Below, in pieces: positions 36,193 through 43,592 of a DNA stretch of 56,731 bases. The stretch is taken from positions 1 through 56,731 of the forward strand of contig CAYOTO010000022.1 in NCBI GenBank assembly GCA_964406945.1. Direction: 5' to 3'. This DNA comes from UBA2266 sp964406945 (GTDB lineage: Bacteria > Planctomycetota > Phycisphaerae > Sedimentisphaerales > Anaerobacaceae). The translations under genes were made by a program, and so were the position numbers. The notes under the pieces are model-generated. The model was given only the letters and a program-made list of their open reading frames with translations, did not search any database and was not told the origin of the DNA. How positions within the stretch are numbered: position 1 is the stretch's first letter; each line of letters begins with the position of its first letter.

Positions 36193-36963
36193 ATGCTCGG
36201 CGCAATAGCAGGAGATACCATAGGTTCGCCGTACGAGGCAAATCCCATAAAGACGGCGGATTTCCCGCTGTTTGCAGAGGAATCGGTCTTTACGGATGAT
36301 TCGGTGCTGACCGCAGCCACGGCTCATGCAATACTCAATGCCAGCGATTATGGGAGTGCTTACCGGTCCTTCGGTCGGATGTACCGAAACGCCGGCTACG
36401 GCGGGACGTTCATCGAATGGATATTCTCCAGCAATCCACGGCCGTACAACAGTTGGGGCAACGGTTCCGCGATGCGCGTAAGTCCCGTGGGGCTGGCCTT
36501 CGATTCCGAGCAAGAGGTCCTGACCGAAGCCCGGAAGAGTGCCGCAGTTACGCACAACCACCCCGAGGGCATCAAAGGCGCTCAGGCAACTGCTCTGGCC
36601 GTATATCTGGCTCGCACGGGCCTCGCCAGAGAACAAATCAAATCCGACATCCAGGCCCGTTTCGGATACGATCTGGATCGAAGGCTCGATGAGATCAGGC
36701 GACATTATCGTTTCGATGTCTCCTGCCAGGGCACGGTGCCAGAGGCGATAATCGCGTTCCTTGAATCGACCGATTTCGAAGATGCCGTTAGAAAAGCCGT
36801 CTCTCTCGGCGGCGACAGCGACACGCTTGCCTGTATAACCGGCTCAATCGCACACGCTTATTACAGGCAGATACCCCACGAGATCATCCGGCAGGTTCGT
36901 TCAAGACTGCCGTGCCACCTGCTTGCGGTACTGGACCGATTTGCGGATAGATACCGTCTGTGA
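36193..36963 (+). CDS. ADP-ribosylglycohydrolase (ARH/DraG family)
   Basis: 256 residues from the ATG at 36193; a TTG at 36154 directly after the upstream stop would add 13 residues. The two metal-binding motifs of the family are present: TDDS near residues 34-37 (family TDD[ST]) and GGDSDT with D208 and D210. The fold start LGAIAGDTIGSPYE is typical. Such enzymes remove ADP-ribose from proteins or small molecules, or hydrolyse ADP-ribosylated metabolites, in the cytoplasm. It sits with the YgjP-like gene; no ADP-ribosyltransferase or toxin is nearby. A terminator for the convergent gene follows. Confidence 0.93.
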   Translation: MLGAIAGDTIGSPYEANPIKTADFPLFAEESVFTDDSVLTAATAHAILNASDYGSAYRSFGRMYRNAGYGGTFIEWIFSSNPRPYNSWGNGSAMRVSPVGLAFDSEQEVLTEARKSAAVTHNHPEGIKGAQATALAVYLARTGLAREQIKSDIQARFGYDLDRRLDEIRRHYRFDVSCQGTVPEAIIAFLESTDFEDAVRKAVSLGGDSDTLACITGSIAHAYYRQIPHEIIRQVRSRLPCHLLAVLDRFADRYRL

Positions 36964-36999
36964 TCTTCCAGGGCGCCAGCAGGTCCAGCGAGTCAGATC

Positions 37000-37031
37000 A
37001 AAAAAGCCTGCACCGCTTATGCAGTGCAGGC
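37000..37031 (-). terminator. Intrinsic terminator of the PEP-CTERM gene
   Basis: Minus strand: stem GCCTGCAC / GTGCAGGC (8 bp perfect), loop of 10, then TTTTTT. It lies 50 bp past the stop codon at 37081. Confidence 0.85.
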
Positions 37032-37080
37032 CTCAAAAGATATCTTCTTAAGTCCAGCGTGCCTGGCCGGTTCAAAAGAC

Positions 37081-37944
37081 TTATTTTCTCTTGCGAATCA
37101 GAGCGAGACCGCCGAGTCCCAGCAGAGCCATTGTCGCAGGCTCGGGAATCATCGTATTGACGATCTGACCCATTGCGGCTTCGTAGTCCTCGGTAATGAA
37201 ACTGTCCCAGCCGTAAGCAAGAGCCCCGTCGACCGTGGCATCGTATCCCCAGTTTGCAAAGAATACTCTCTGGCCGCCGGTAACTCCGTACTTGCCGCTA
37301 GTTCCATTCGCTGCGTCGAGATCGGTTCCGCCCGGAATATCGATCAACATCGGCTTACCGTCGAACGTGCCCATGAGGATTGCGTCGGCGACGACATCGT
37401 CCACTGACGCGGGAATGTAAACGCCTTTGGGGGCTTCGCCGGGAGTCGGGGCCGTCGACCAGTCAAACAGCGTGGCCCAGGGATCGCCCGAGGGATACAT
37501 CAGCATATCGGTTTCTGTCAGTGCCGCATCGGTTGAACCGCCCGTGGTCCAGCCCCATCTCTTACTCGAATTTTCTCCACGAGTCAGATAGCCGCTCTGA
37601 AGAAGAACCGGGGTCGAAAGCTCGTTCCAGCCGAGCCTGTCGTTGTCGTAGCTTCCGCTGCTGGTTCTGCGGCTGACAATTACCAGGTCCGCGGCTTCCA
37701 GTGCAGCAAGCTTATCCTCGTTTCCTGCCGCCCAGGGGCTGCTGTCGCCTTCGCGGAAGTTTTCGTTCATGCCGGTGGTGTCGACCGTGTGACCGAGACC
37801 TTCGACAAAGCTGACCAGCGAGTCGTCAAGATGATCGTCACCGGCTTCACCGGGCGCCAAAGAATCGCTGACAATGAGCACTGTACCGGCCTGCGAAGCG
37901 CACGCAAAACCGAGGACCAACAACAGAACAAATAACCTGCGCAT
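37081..37944 (-). CDS. Secreted PEP-CTERM-sorted protein
   Basis: 287 residues. Signal peptide (MRRLFVLLLVLGFACASQAG) at the front and a classical PEP-CTERM tail at the end: IPEPATMALLGLGGLALIRKRK split as Pro-Glu-Pro, helix, then Arg/Lys cluster. The PEP-CTERM tail is recognised by exosortase-type systems that move proteins to the envelope or matrix. The body (TVLIVSDSLAPGEAGDDHLD, then ADLVIVSRRTSSGSYDN, QRVFFANWGYDAT) resembles the N-terminal domain of the protein at 18648-20909. A consensus promoter and a strong ribosome site (AAAGGAGGAG) are present, with a leader of about 180 nt and a clear terminator. The enzyme or ligand is unknown. Confidence 0.9.
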   Translation of the reverse strand: MRRLFVLLLVLGFACASQAGTVLIVSDSLAPGEAGDDHLDDSLVSFVEGLGHTVDTTGMNENFREGDSSPWAAGNEDKLAALEAADLVIVSRRTSSGSYDNDRLGWNELSTPVLLQSGYLTRGENSSKRWGWTTGGSTDAALTETDMLMYPSGDPWATLFDWSTAPTPGEAPKGVYIPASVDDVVADAILMGTFDGKPMLIDIPGGTDLDAANGTSGKYGVTGGQRVFFANWGYDATVDGALAYGWDSFITEDYEAAMGQIVNTMIPEPATMALLGLGGLALIRKRK

Positions 37945-38132
37945 GATACTCCTCCTTTAACCAATTAGAACCCGCGGGGCTGAGCCAGGACATGGCGGCA
38001 TCCGCATACACGGGCCGCAACAGCCTCCTCCTTCAGCACCCTGCCTTCGATTTACCCGGCAAGACACAAACAACGACTTGCCACAATGTGGAGCGGGCAC
38101 TTTTACCCAGTATCGCCCACTCACTGCTCCCT

Positions 38133-38161
38133 TTTATAGCGGTTTACTGGGGATTTGTCAA
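38133..38161 (-). promoter_or_regulatory. Consensus sigma-70 promoter of the PEP-CTERM gene
   Basis: Minus strand: TTGACA, 17-bp spacer, TATAAA. The transcript would start near 38126 and carry a leader of about 180 nt before the ATG at 37944. The 5' end of the leader can fold: GGAGC pairs with GCTCC and GGGC with GCCC. No known riboswitch was recognised in it. Confidence 0.85.
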
Positions 38162-38247
38162 GAGCAAAAGGCAAGTATTAGAAGATTTTTAGGAACAATC
38201 TTGTCCCTGGCCCGTCAAGAGCCGACTTGCCCATGGCGGAAGCAGGA

Positions 38248-39726
38248 TTATACGTCCAACTGGTAGGGAAATTTGCGGAAGAAAGTGGCCAGCGCGGTCG
38301 TCAACTTGAGTCCGGTCTTCATATCGCCCGTAATATGTGCTCTCTGGGTGAAAAAAGCCTTGTGAGGTGCGAGTTTGCCGGCCGCGACCTCGCAGAACGT
38401 ATCGGCATCAGTGATCAGGGAGCACTGGCAATCCATTCCATTCTGTGAGACCGTGGTGAGTATGCCTTTAACGATTTCCAGCGACCAGTGGAGGTGTTCG
38501 TGCTCTCTGAGTACAACGCGGCATGTGGCGGAGAGATTCTTCAGGTTGGGAAGCAAAGGCTGGTCGACGTGCTTTGTGAGAATCTCGTCGAAATACTTCC
38601 GGGCCGCCTGCACGGACTTGCTGGAGCAAATCCCTTTGCGCCGTCTGCGTCTGCCCCAGCCGCACGCTCGAGCGTAATCGAGCAGCATGGCAAAGAAATC
38701 TTCATCGATTTCGGGCAGTACCAGGCCCGAACCCGCAAGAGCGGCGTCCGTGTTGGTGCGGTCGAAAAGCGGTTCTGACTGCATATAGGGCCTGTATTGG
38801 GGCATTGCTTTCTTGTAGAGCAACTCTATTCTGGTGGGCCGTTCGCGGGCAAAATCGTTTTCGTCGACGATCGTTATGCCGTGCATGTTGAACAGCGAAG
38901 CAAAAATATCGCGAAGTTCGCTTATCTTCAATGGATTGGGGTTTGTTATGTGGTAAGTGGCGGGCCGGGCGTGTTCGAGAATGTGCAGGGCCGCTTTTGC
39001 GAAATAGTCGATCGGTACGAAATTTTTGGTCGAATTCGGGTTCACTACAGCGCGAATTCGCTGATTGCTCACCAGGCCGGAGATGCCGTCGAAAAACCGC
39101 ATCATGTTGTACGTGGCGTCAAAATTGACGATCTTGCCCTCCTTCGAGTCGCCCAACAGAATGCTGGGACGGAGTATGTGTACGGGCAAGCGGCTTTTTC
39201 GGCCCCATTTGCGGATAATGACCTCGGCTTCGCATTTCGTCTGTTCGTAGGCGTTGTTAAAGCTCTGTCCAACGCTGTCTTCGCTCTCCAGAACCAGACC
39301 CTGGCGTTTTCCGGCTATGTACGCGGTGCTTACATGGCCGTAGGGAACGCCAAGCGATCCGGTCAGTTTGAGCACATTGGCGGTTCCTTCGACGTTCACT
39401 CTGTGGGTGTGTTCAGCGGCCGCTTGCCTGAAATTTATTGCGCCGGCGCAATGTATTACCATTGAAACGTCTTCAAAGATGCTTCTATCGGCGTTGGCAA
39501 TCAGGCCTTTTCGACATACATCGCCCCGTACCACATCCAGTTTTTCTCCCAGATGCGATCCGCCAATTATCTCAAGTGCTTCGAACGCCCGTTCCTCGGC
39601 TTTCGATTGTGAATCGGCTCTTACCAGTGCGAGAACGCTGCAACCCCGGTCCAGTGCTTCGCGCGCCAGCCAACTTCCGGCAGAGCCGGTAATTCCCGTA
39701 AGTAAAATTCTGCCACTGTCCGTCAT
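38248..39726 (-). CDS. NAD(P)-dependent acyl reductase-like SDR fused to an SCP2 lipid-binding domain
   Basis: 492 residues from the ATG at 39726 (AGGA six bases upstream). An extended SDR/thioester-reductase (male-sterility type) domain opens with LLTGITGSAGSWL (GxxGxxG) and carries the catalytic YEQTK (Y160, K164). The remaining SDR part (LPVHILRPSILLGDSKEGK) is typical of fatty acyl-CoA or acyl-carrier reductases. The last about 90 residues match the SCP2 sterol/lipid-carrier fold: SLEIVKGILTTVSQNGMDC, then KTGLKLTTALATFFRKFP. This suggests reduction of a bound fatty or polyketide thioester. A 65-codon small ORF overlaps its start by 4 nt, so both are likely on one transcript. Confidence 0.85.
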   Translation of the reverse strand: MTDSGRILLTGITGSAGSWLAREALDRGCSVLALVRADSQSKAEERAFEALEIIGGSHLGEKLDVVRGDVCRKGLIANADRSIFEDVSMVIHCAGAINFRQAAAEHTHRVNVEGTANVLKLTGSLGVPYGHVSTAYIAGKRQGLVLESEDSVGQSFNNAYEQTKCEAEVIIRKWGRKSRLPVHILRPSILLGDSKEGKIVNFDATYNMMRFFDGISGLVSNQRIRAVVNPNSTKNFVPIDYFAKAALHILEHARPATYHITNPNPLKISELRDIFASLFNMHGITIVDENDFARERPTRIELLYKKAMPQYRPYMQSEPLFDRTNTDAALAGSGLVLPEIDEDFFAMLLDYARACGWGRRRRRKGICSSKSVQAARKYFDEILTKHVDQPLLPNLKNLSATCRVVLREHEHLHWSLEIVKGILTTVSQNGMDCQCSLITDADTFCEVAAGKLAPHKAFFTQRAHITGDMKTGLKLTTALATFFRKFPYQLDV

Positions 39727-39920
39727 TTTAATCCTGCTACCGTGAAACTTTCGCCTCTTTTCAAGGGGGTCCACGAAATGCCGTTGCGAAGCAAAACATA
39801 CCAGCAATCCCGGGATGGATAATTCAGCCATGTTCCGGGAAGGCTGTTTTTGTCGCCTTCGGAATGCAGTACAAGCGGGACCGCCTCCGGTTCTCTTACA
39901 GAGCAAACCGGTGCACACAC
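39723..39920 (-). CDS. Small ORF translationally coupled to the acyl reductase gene
   Basis: 65 residues from a GTG at 39920; its stop overlaps the reductase start as ATGA. The sequence is protein-like (PLVLHSEGDKNSLPGTWLNY, then SRDCWYVLLRNGISWTPLKR, ending TVAGLK), with several Trp and no low complexity. The ribosome site is weak, so the exact start is uncertain. It follows a good minus-strand promoter at 40073-40101. I do not recognise the family. Confidence 0.5.
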   Translation of the reverse strand: MCAPVCSVREPEAVPLVLHSEGDKNSLPGTWLNYPSRDCWYVLLRNGISWTPLKRGESFTVAGLK

Positions 39921-40072
39921 GTGCGTACATCTGCGCGTAGCATCACTCTACCTGGCCGCTACGCATGCTGAAGTGGCAACAATGGCGAAGCGTCAGAAGT
40001 TAACTGCTCTTGGTCATCTTCTTCACGGGCACCATACATCTCAAAAAGAGAGGCCATCAGCGGTACTACTAA

Positions 40073-40101
40073 ATAATAGCACCGAAAGTTTAAAATATCA
40101 A
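40073..40101 (-). promoter_or_regulatory. Promoter of the small ORF-acyl reductase operon
   Basis: Minus strand: TTGATA, 17-bp spacer, TATTAT. The transcript would begin near 40066, about 145 nt before the GTG at 39920. Confidence 0.7.
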
Positions 40102-40157
40102 CAAAAAGACTTGCTCCGCGTGCAAATGGCTGCTGATTTTGGCACGAAACCCCGACA

Positions 40158-40205
40158 AACAGGTGCGTTCGCCGGGGAACCGGCTATGCGTGGAGCCTAC
40201 CTGTT
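40158..40205 (+). ncRNA. Structured leader or small-RNA candidate upstream of the HDOD gene
   Basis: Outer stem AACAGGT (40158-40164) / ACCTGTT (40199-40205) encloses an inner stem GCCGG / CCGGC with a GGAA loop (40171-40184) and asymmetric internal loops (GCGTTC and TATGCGTGGAGCCT). It lies about 65 bp upstream of the HDOD promoter. It resembles no riboswitch class I can name. It may instead be a terminator-like or DNA palindrome element. Confidence 0.35.
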
Positions 40206-40270
40206 GTAGTTTGAGCAGTTGCCCCGATGTTTCGCTATTACACCGAAAACCCGCCAATTCAACCTGATTG

Positions 40271-40299
40271 CTGACAATGCTCGAAGAATCTGGTACTAT
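40271..40299 (+). promoter_or_regulatory. Promoter of the HDOD gene
   Basis: CTGACA, 17-bp spacer, TACTAT. Predicted start near 40306, giving a leader of about 22 nt to the ATG at 40328 that contains a G-rich ribosome site. Confidence 0.65.
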
Positions 40300-40327
40300 C
40301 AGTTTGACCGGACGGGGGCGGATTCAA

Positions 40328-41179
40328 ATGGGGTTCTTAACTGTGGTACAGAATAAACGATTCGAAGACAAAGTCGCCGAACTTGTGCACAGGCTTCCGC
40401 CGATTCCGCGGAATGTGGAAGTGCTTATGGGAGCGGTTGCCGACGGTGCGACTCCGGACGAATTGGTTGCTCTGATCGGCGGCGACCCGGGTCTGTGTGC
40501 TGATTTCCTGCGATTGGCGAATATGGCCTGCCAGATTCCGGAAGGAAAGATTGAGACGGTGGAGGAGGCCGTCAGTCGGATGGGAATAGGGCCCCTGGTG
40601 CAGTTGATAGGGGTTTCATATACGGGCAGAATCATCAAAGAGGAATTCGCGGCGCTCCAGCACTTGCAGGAGTATTTCAATCATTCGCGGCAGATATCGC
40701 TTTGCTGCAGGGTCATAGCGGAGGTTTGCGGGCTGGATGAGCACGGCAGACAGGCTTATGCAGTGGCCGGGCTGATTCATGATATCGGCCGGTTGGTCAT
40801 TCTCCTGGCCGGCAATGAGACCGGGGCTCACTTGATGGGCACATCCTGGAGGGCTATGAAGTCAGTCATCAGCGACGAAGTGCAACTGCTCGGCATGGAT
40901 CACTGCACGGTCGGCATGAGTTTGTGCAAAAAATGGGGATTCTCGGAATTCATGCAGCAAGGGGTTCTAAGGCACCACGACCCGCTCAGGTGCGGAGATT
41001 TCAGTCTGCCCGGTGCTTTTATTTACATTGCTCACTTCGTTTCATGCAGCGATTTCACCGGCGAGATGCTCTCGAACATGCTCGGGGCCGAGATACTTGC
41101 CGGAGTCGGTATGACGGGGCGGGATTTTGCACAGGCGCGCAAGACTTATTTCAGTCGCAAAGCTTCCAGCGGGCTCTAA
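40328..41179 (+). CDS. HDOD domain signalling protein
   Basis: 283 residues, ATG at 40328 (an ATG at 40268 overlaps the promoter). The HDOD domain covers nearly all: LPPIPRNVEVLMGAVADGAT, IGGDPGLCADFLRLAN, VEEAVSRMGIGPLVQLIG, then the GLIHDIGRLV motif with the His-Asp pair. HDOD proteins are HD-GYP-related regulators of signalling and development, usually not phosphodiesterases because the metal set is incomplete. No sensor or GGDEF domain is attached. It ends convergently 30 bp before the following minus-strand gene. Confidence 0.93.
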   Translation: MGFLTVVQNKRFEDKVAELVHRLPPIPRNVEVLMGAVADGATPDELVALIGGDPGLCADFLRLANMACQIPEGKIETVEEAVSRMGIGPLVQLIGVSYTGRIIKEEFAALQHLQEYFNHSRQISLCCRVIAEVCGLDEHGRQAYAVAGLIHDIGRLVILLAGNETGAHLMGTSWRAMKSVISDEVQLLGMDHCTVGMSLCKKWGFSEFMQQGVLRHHDPLRCGDFSLPGAFIYIAHFVSCSDFTGEMLSNMLGAEILAGVGMTGRDFAQARKTYFSRKASSGL

Positions 41180-41209
41180 ACACACTTGGATTGACTGTTT
41201 TGCCCGATC

Positions 41210-43339
41210 CTATTGAGACTGGGTCTCCATCCAGAGCCAATTCTCAGCCATCAACATCATATCCGCAAAATCTACTGTGCCGCTGTGGTCGGTATCTTCG
41301 GGGGCCAAGGCTTTCTTTTGAGCCCATTGCCTTGCGATAGCCGCGAAATCCAGCAGTGCAACGATGCCGTCCCGATCGATATCCGCAGCGGAGCCTGCAT
41401 CGGTATTATTGGACATTGATGCTTCGACCGTACCTCCGTACGCGCCCATATTGACGGCTTTGCCGTGAGGCCACAGTTCGCCGCGCCAGTCGAAGTCGAT
41501 GAACCCGGCCAGATATGGATTATCGGCCTGCCCGGCGGTTCCCGCGTCTATGCAGGGGCTGGTGAAATCGTCGCGGACCCACTGTTCGACAGCAGGATCC
41601 CACCTTCCCGCCTCGGATGCGAGGTGGAAATCCCCGTTTCCCGGATCGAAGAACCGCGGGTCCGCGTCGATATTGCCCTGAAGCCATGTCAAAGTCGAAT
41701 TGCTCGATACCGACGCGGCGCTCTGGCCTCCTTCTATGTCGCAGTAGCTGACCGTTGCGTGGGAGCCGCCGTCCTGGTCGTAAGGGCTGTTGGTCAGGTG
41801 CAGCGGCGGCGAGCAGTCCCATATTATCGTGTTTATGAGCGTAGCTTTGCCGGAACCCGGATACAGACAATAGGGCGGGCCCCATCTTCCGGTGTGGTCG
41901 AAGAACCTGACGCCTCGGCCGCAGTTGTAGATGGTATTGTTGATCAGCAGGGCATCGCACTGATTCTGCACGGCTATGCCGGCGCTGCTGCAGTCGAATA
42001 TCACGTTGTTCAGGAGAATCGGCCTGCACTTATCGCGGAGCACGATGCCGTGGTCGTCGCAGCCGCCTATGACATTGCCGATCAGAACAGCCGAGCAGCG
42101 GGTGGGATTTATCATATCATCGTGAGACGGGTTGAGCATGAGATTGTTCAGGATCAGCGGCGGTGGAGTGCTTTCGCCGTAGAGGTCAATGTCGTCGTTA
42201 TCGCCGTTATGGCCCGTAAAGTAGCAGTTTTCTACCAGAACAAATGAAAAGCGGGTGTGGACGCCCTGGCCTATCGAGATGAAGCGGCAGTTGCGGATAT
42301 TGGCTGTTGCCGGGCCCGGATTGTCGGGATCATCGGAGATTACCGCTATTGCGTCGCCTTCCGGGCTGGAGCTGTCGTCGGGCAGGTTCCGGAACGTGCA
42401 GGATTCGATATCCACGTGGGAGGCGATCACAACCACAGCCTCATTGTATTCTCTTGACGGGAGAACCGCGTTGGGATCGCAGTTGCTGTTGTTGTAATAG
42501 TCCTTGTGGTCGCCTTCTGAATCGGCGTATTCGATGGTGCAGTGGGCAAGAACGCTGTCTTCTGCGTTTACAAACATTATTCTTTCCCAGGCAGAGAAAT
42601 CCCGCCGAGTGAACGTAATTGGCTCACTTTCCGTGCCGCCGGCGACTAATCGGCCCTGAACCAGTATCTCTACACCTGCGGCCATCGAAAGCGTAGTGCC
42701 CGCTTCTATAGTAAGCGTGATTCCCGCCGGAACGGTCAGCTTGTCCTGCATCTCGACCAGGCCGGAAAAGGTGGTATCTTCGCTCAGTACCACAGTCTTT
42801 TGGGCTCTAACCGTCCGCAGGGCCGGCTCCAGCGAGAAATCACTGCTGCCCAGCGAAACGTTATGTCCTTCGATTGCGAGAATATTCAGGCCGTCGTTCA
42901 GCACGTCAGCGGCTCGGCCTAGTTCGTATACTTCCGGGCTGCCGGCTTCGTGGCTGGTGGCGTTGCCGTTCGACATGTGGTCGGATTGCAGGAATTGTCC
43001 GTTCAGGTAGGCGATGAAGCCGTCATCGAAGTCTACTGCGAGTTCGAGAGTTTCGTCCGGGTCGAAGCCTGTTGCGTCGAACTGCTTGCGGATATAGACC
43101 GTTTGGTAGCTGTCTTCCATGTCGTCGAGGACGGTCGCGTCGTCGTCGTCGCCGTATCCGAAGCCGCTGGGACCAGATTCCCAACCGGAATCGTCGAAAC
43201 CGAGCTGTCGCCACGCGTCGGCGGGGTCGCTGGGTTCGGTTACTCCACGATGGAATTTCCAGGCATCGCCCGGTGCGATCAGCTCGACTGCACCGGCGGT
43301 TCCCACGGCAAACAACAGGCAAACCGCAATGACTCTCAT
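41210..43339 (-). CDS. Secreted beta-helix protein with C-terminal dockerin-like domain
   Basis: 709 residues from the ATG at 43339 (GGAGG nine bases upstream) with a signal peptide (MRVIAVCLLFAVGTAGA). Residues about 20-160 form a domain also found in the divergent neighbour (FDDSGWESGPSGFGYGDD, VDFDDGFIAYLNGQFL). A right-handed parallel beta-helix follows with repeats such as NNVIFDCSSAGIAVQNQCDA and NNTIYNCGRGVRFFD, a fold used for binding or cleaving polysaccharide. The C terminus is a dockerin type I-like pair: DIDRDGIVALLDFAAIARQW and DTDHSGTVDFADMMLMAENW. No catalytic set was identified. Its promoter pairs back to back with that of the CotH gene. Confidence 0.88.
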   Translation of the reverse strand: MRVIAVCLLFAVGTAGAVELIAPGDAWKFHRGVTEPSDPADAWRQLGFDDSGWESGPSGFGYGDDDDATVLDDMEDSYQTVYIRKQFDATGFDPDETLELAVDFDDGFIAYLNGQFLQSDHMSNGNATSHEAGSPEVYELGRAADVLNDGLNILAIEGHNVSLGSSDFSLEPALRTVRAQKTVVLSEDTTFSGLVEMQDKLTVPAGITLTIEAGTTLSMAAGVEILVQGRLVAGGTESEPITFTRRDFSAWERIMFVNAEDSVLAHCTIEYADSEGDHKDYYNNSNCDPNAVLPSREYNEAVVVIASHVDIESCTFRNLPDDSSSPEGDAIAVISDDPDNPGPATANIRNCRFISIGQGVHTRFSFVLVENCYFTGHNGDNDDIDLYGESTPPPLILNNLMLNPSHDDMINPTRCSAVLIGNVIGGCDDHGIVLRDKCRPILLNNVIFDCSSAGIAVQNQCDALLINNTIYNCGRGVRFFDHTGRWGPPYCLYPGSGKATLINTIIWDCSPPLHLTNSPYDQDGGSHATVSYCDIEGGQSAASVSSNSTLTWLQGNIDADPRFFDPGNGDFHLASEAGRWDPAVEQWVRDDFTSPCIDAGTAGQADNPYLAGFIDFDWRGELWPHGKAVNMGAYGGTVEASMSNNTDAGSAADIDRDGIVALLDFAAIARQWAQKKALAPEDTDHSGTVDFADMMLMAENWLWMETQSQ

Positions 43340-43414
43340 GGTGAATGGCCTCCGTTCGAATCGAGCGGGCAACGCTGTAGCCGTCAGCCGCCGATCCGCG
43401 TTTTTGAAAGCCAT

Positions 43415-43443
43415 ATTGTAGCATTTCTGAGTGTTTGCGGCAA
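43415..43443 (-). promoter_or_regulatory. Promoter of the beta-helix gene (divergent pair, left)
   Basis: Minus strand: TTGCCG, 17-bp spacer, TACAAT. It lies about 75 bp upstream of the ATG at 43339. Confidence 0.65.
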
Positions 43444-43469
43444 GTTTCTGCTACAACAAAGCAATCGCC

Positions 43470-43492
43470 ACACAAAGTGAATAACATTGTGT
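43470..43492. promoter_or_regulatory. Inverted repeat between the divergent promoters
   Basis: ACACAA (43470-43475) and TTGTGT (43487-43492), 11 bp apart; the right arm is the -35 hexamer of the CotH promoter. A possible operator for co-regulation of the pair. Confidence 0.4.
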
Positions 43493-43515
43493 TTGCGGCT
43501 CTTTTGTGCTATAAT
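43487..43515 (+). promoter_or_regulatory. Promoter of the CotH/lamin-tail gene (divergent pair, right)
   Basis: TTGTGT, 17-bp spacer, TATAAT, about 78 bp before the ATG at 43593. Confidence 0.75.
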
Positions 43516-43592
43516 TTCTGTTTACGTGTATTTTGATTACAATTGGACGAGGCGTGATCTTCAGCATCATCTTTAGTGAAAAGGACCATCTC

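Noticed and set aside
39850..40209. 119-codon plus-strand frame before the HDOD gene
   Set aside because: It runs through a promoter and the hairpin at 40158-40205 and looks non-coding; the overlapping minus-strand small ORF reads better.
35245..40327. DnaA boxes at the skew switch
   Set aside because: No TTATNCACA-type nonamer with an acceptable match was seen in the gene-free parts, so oriC is not annotated.
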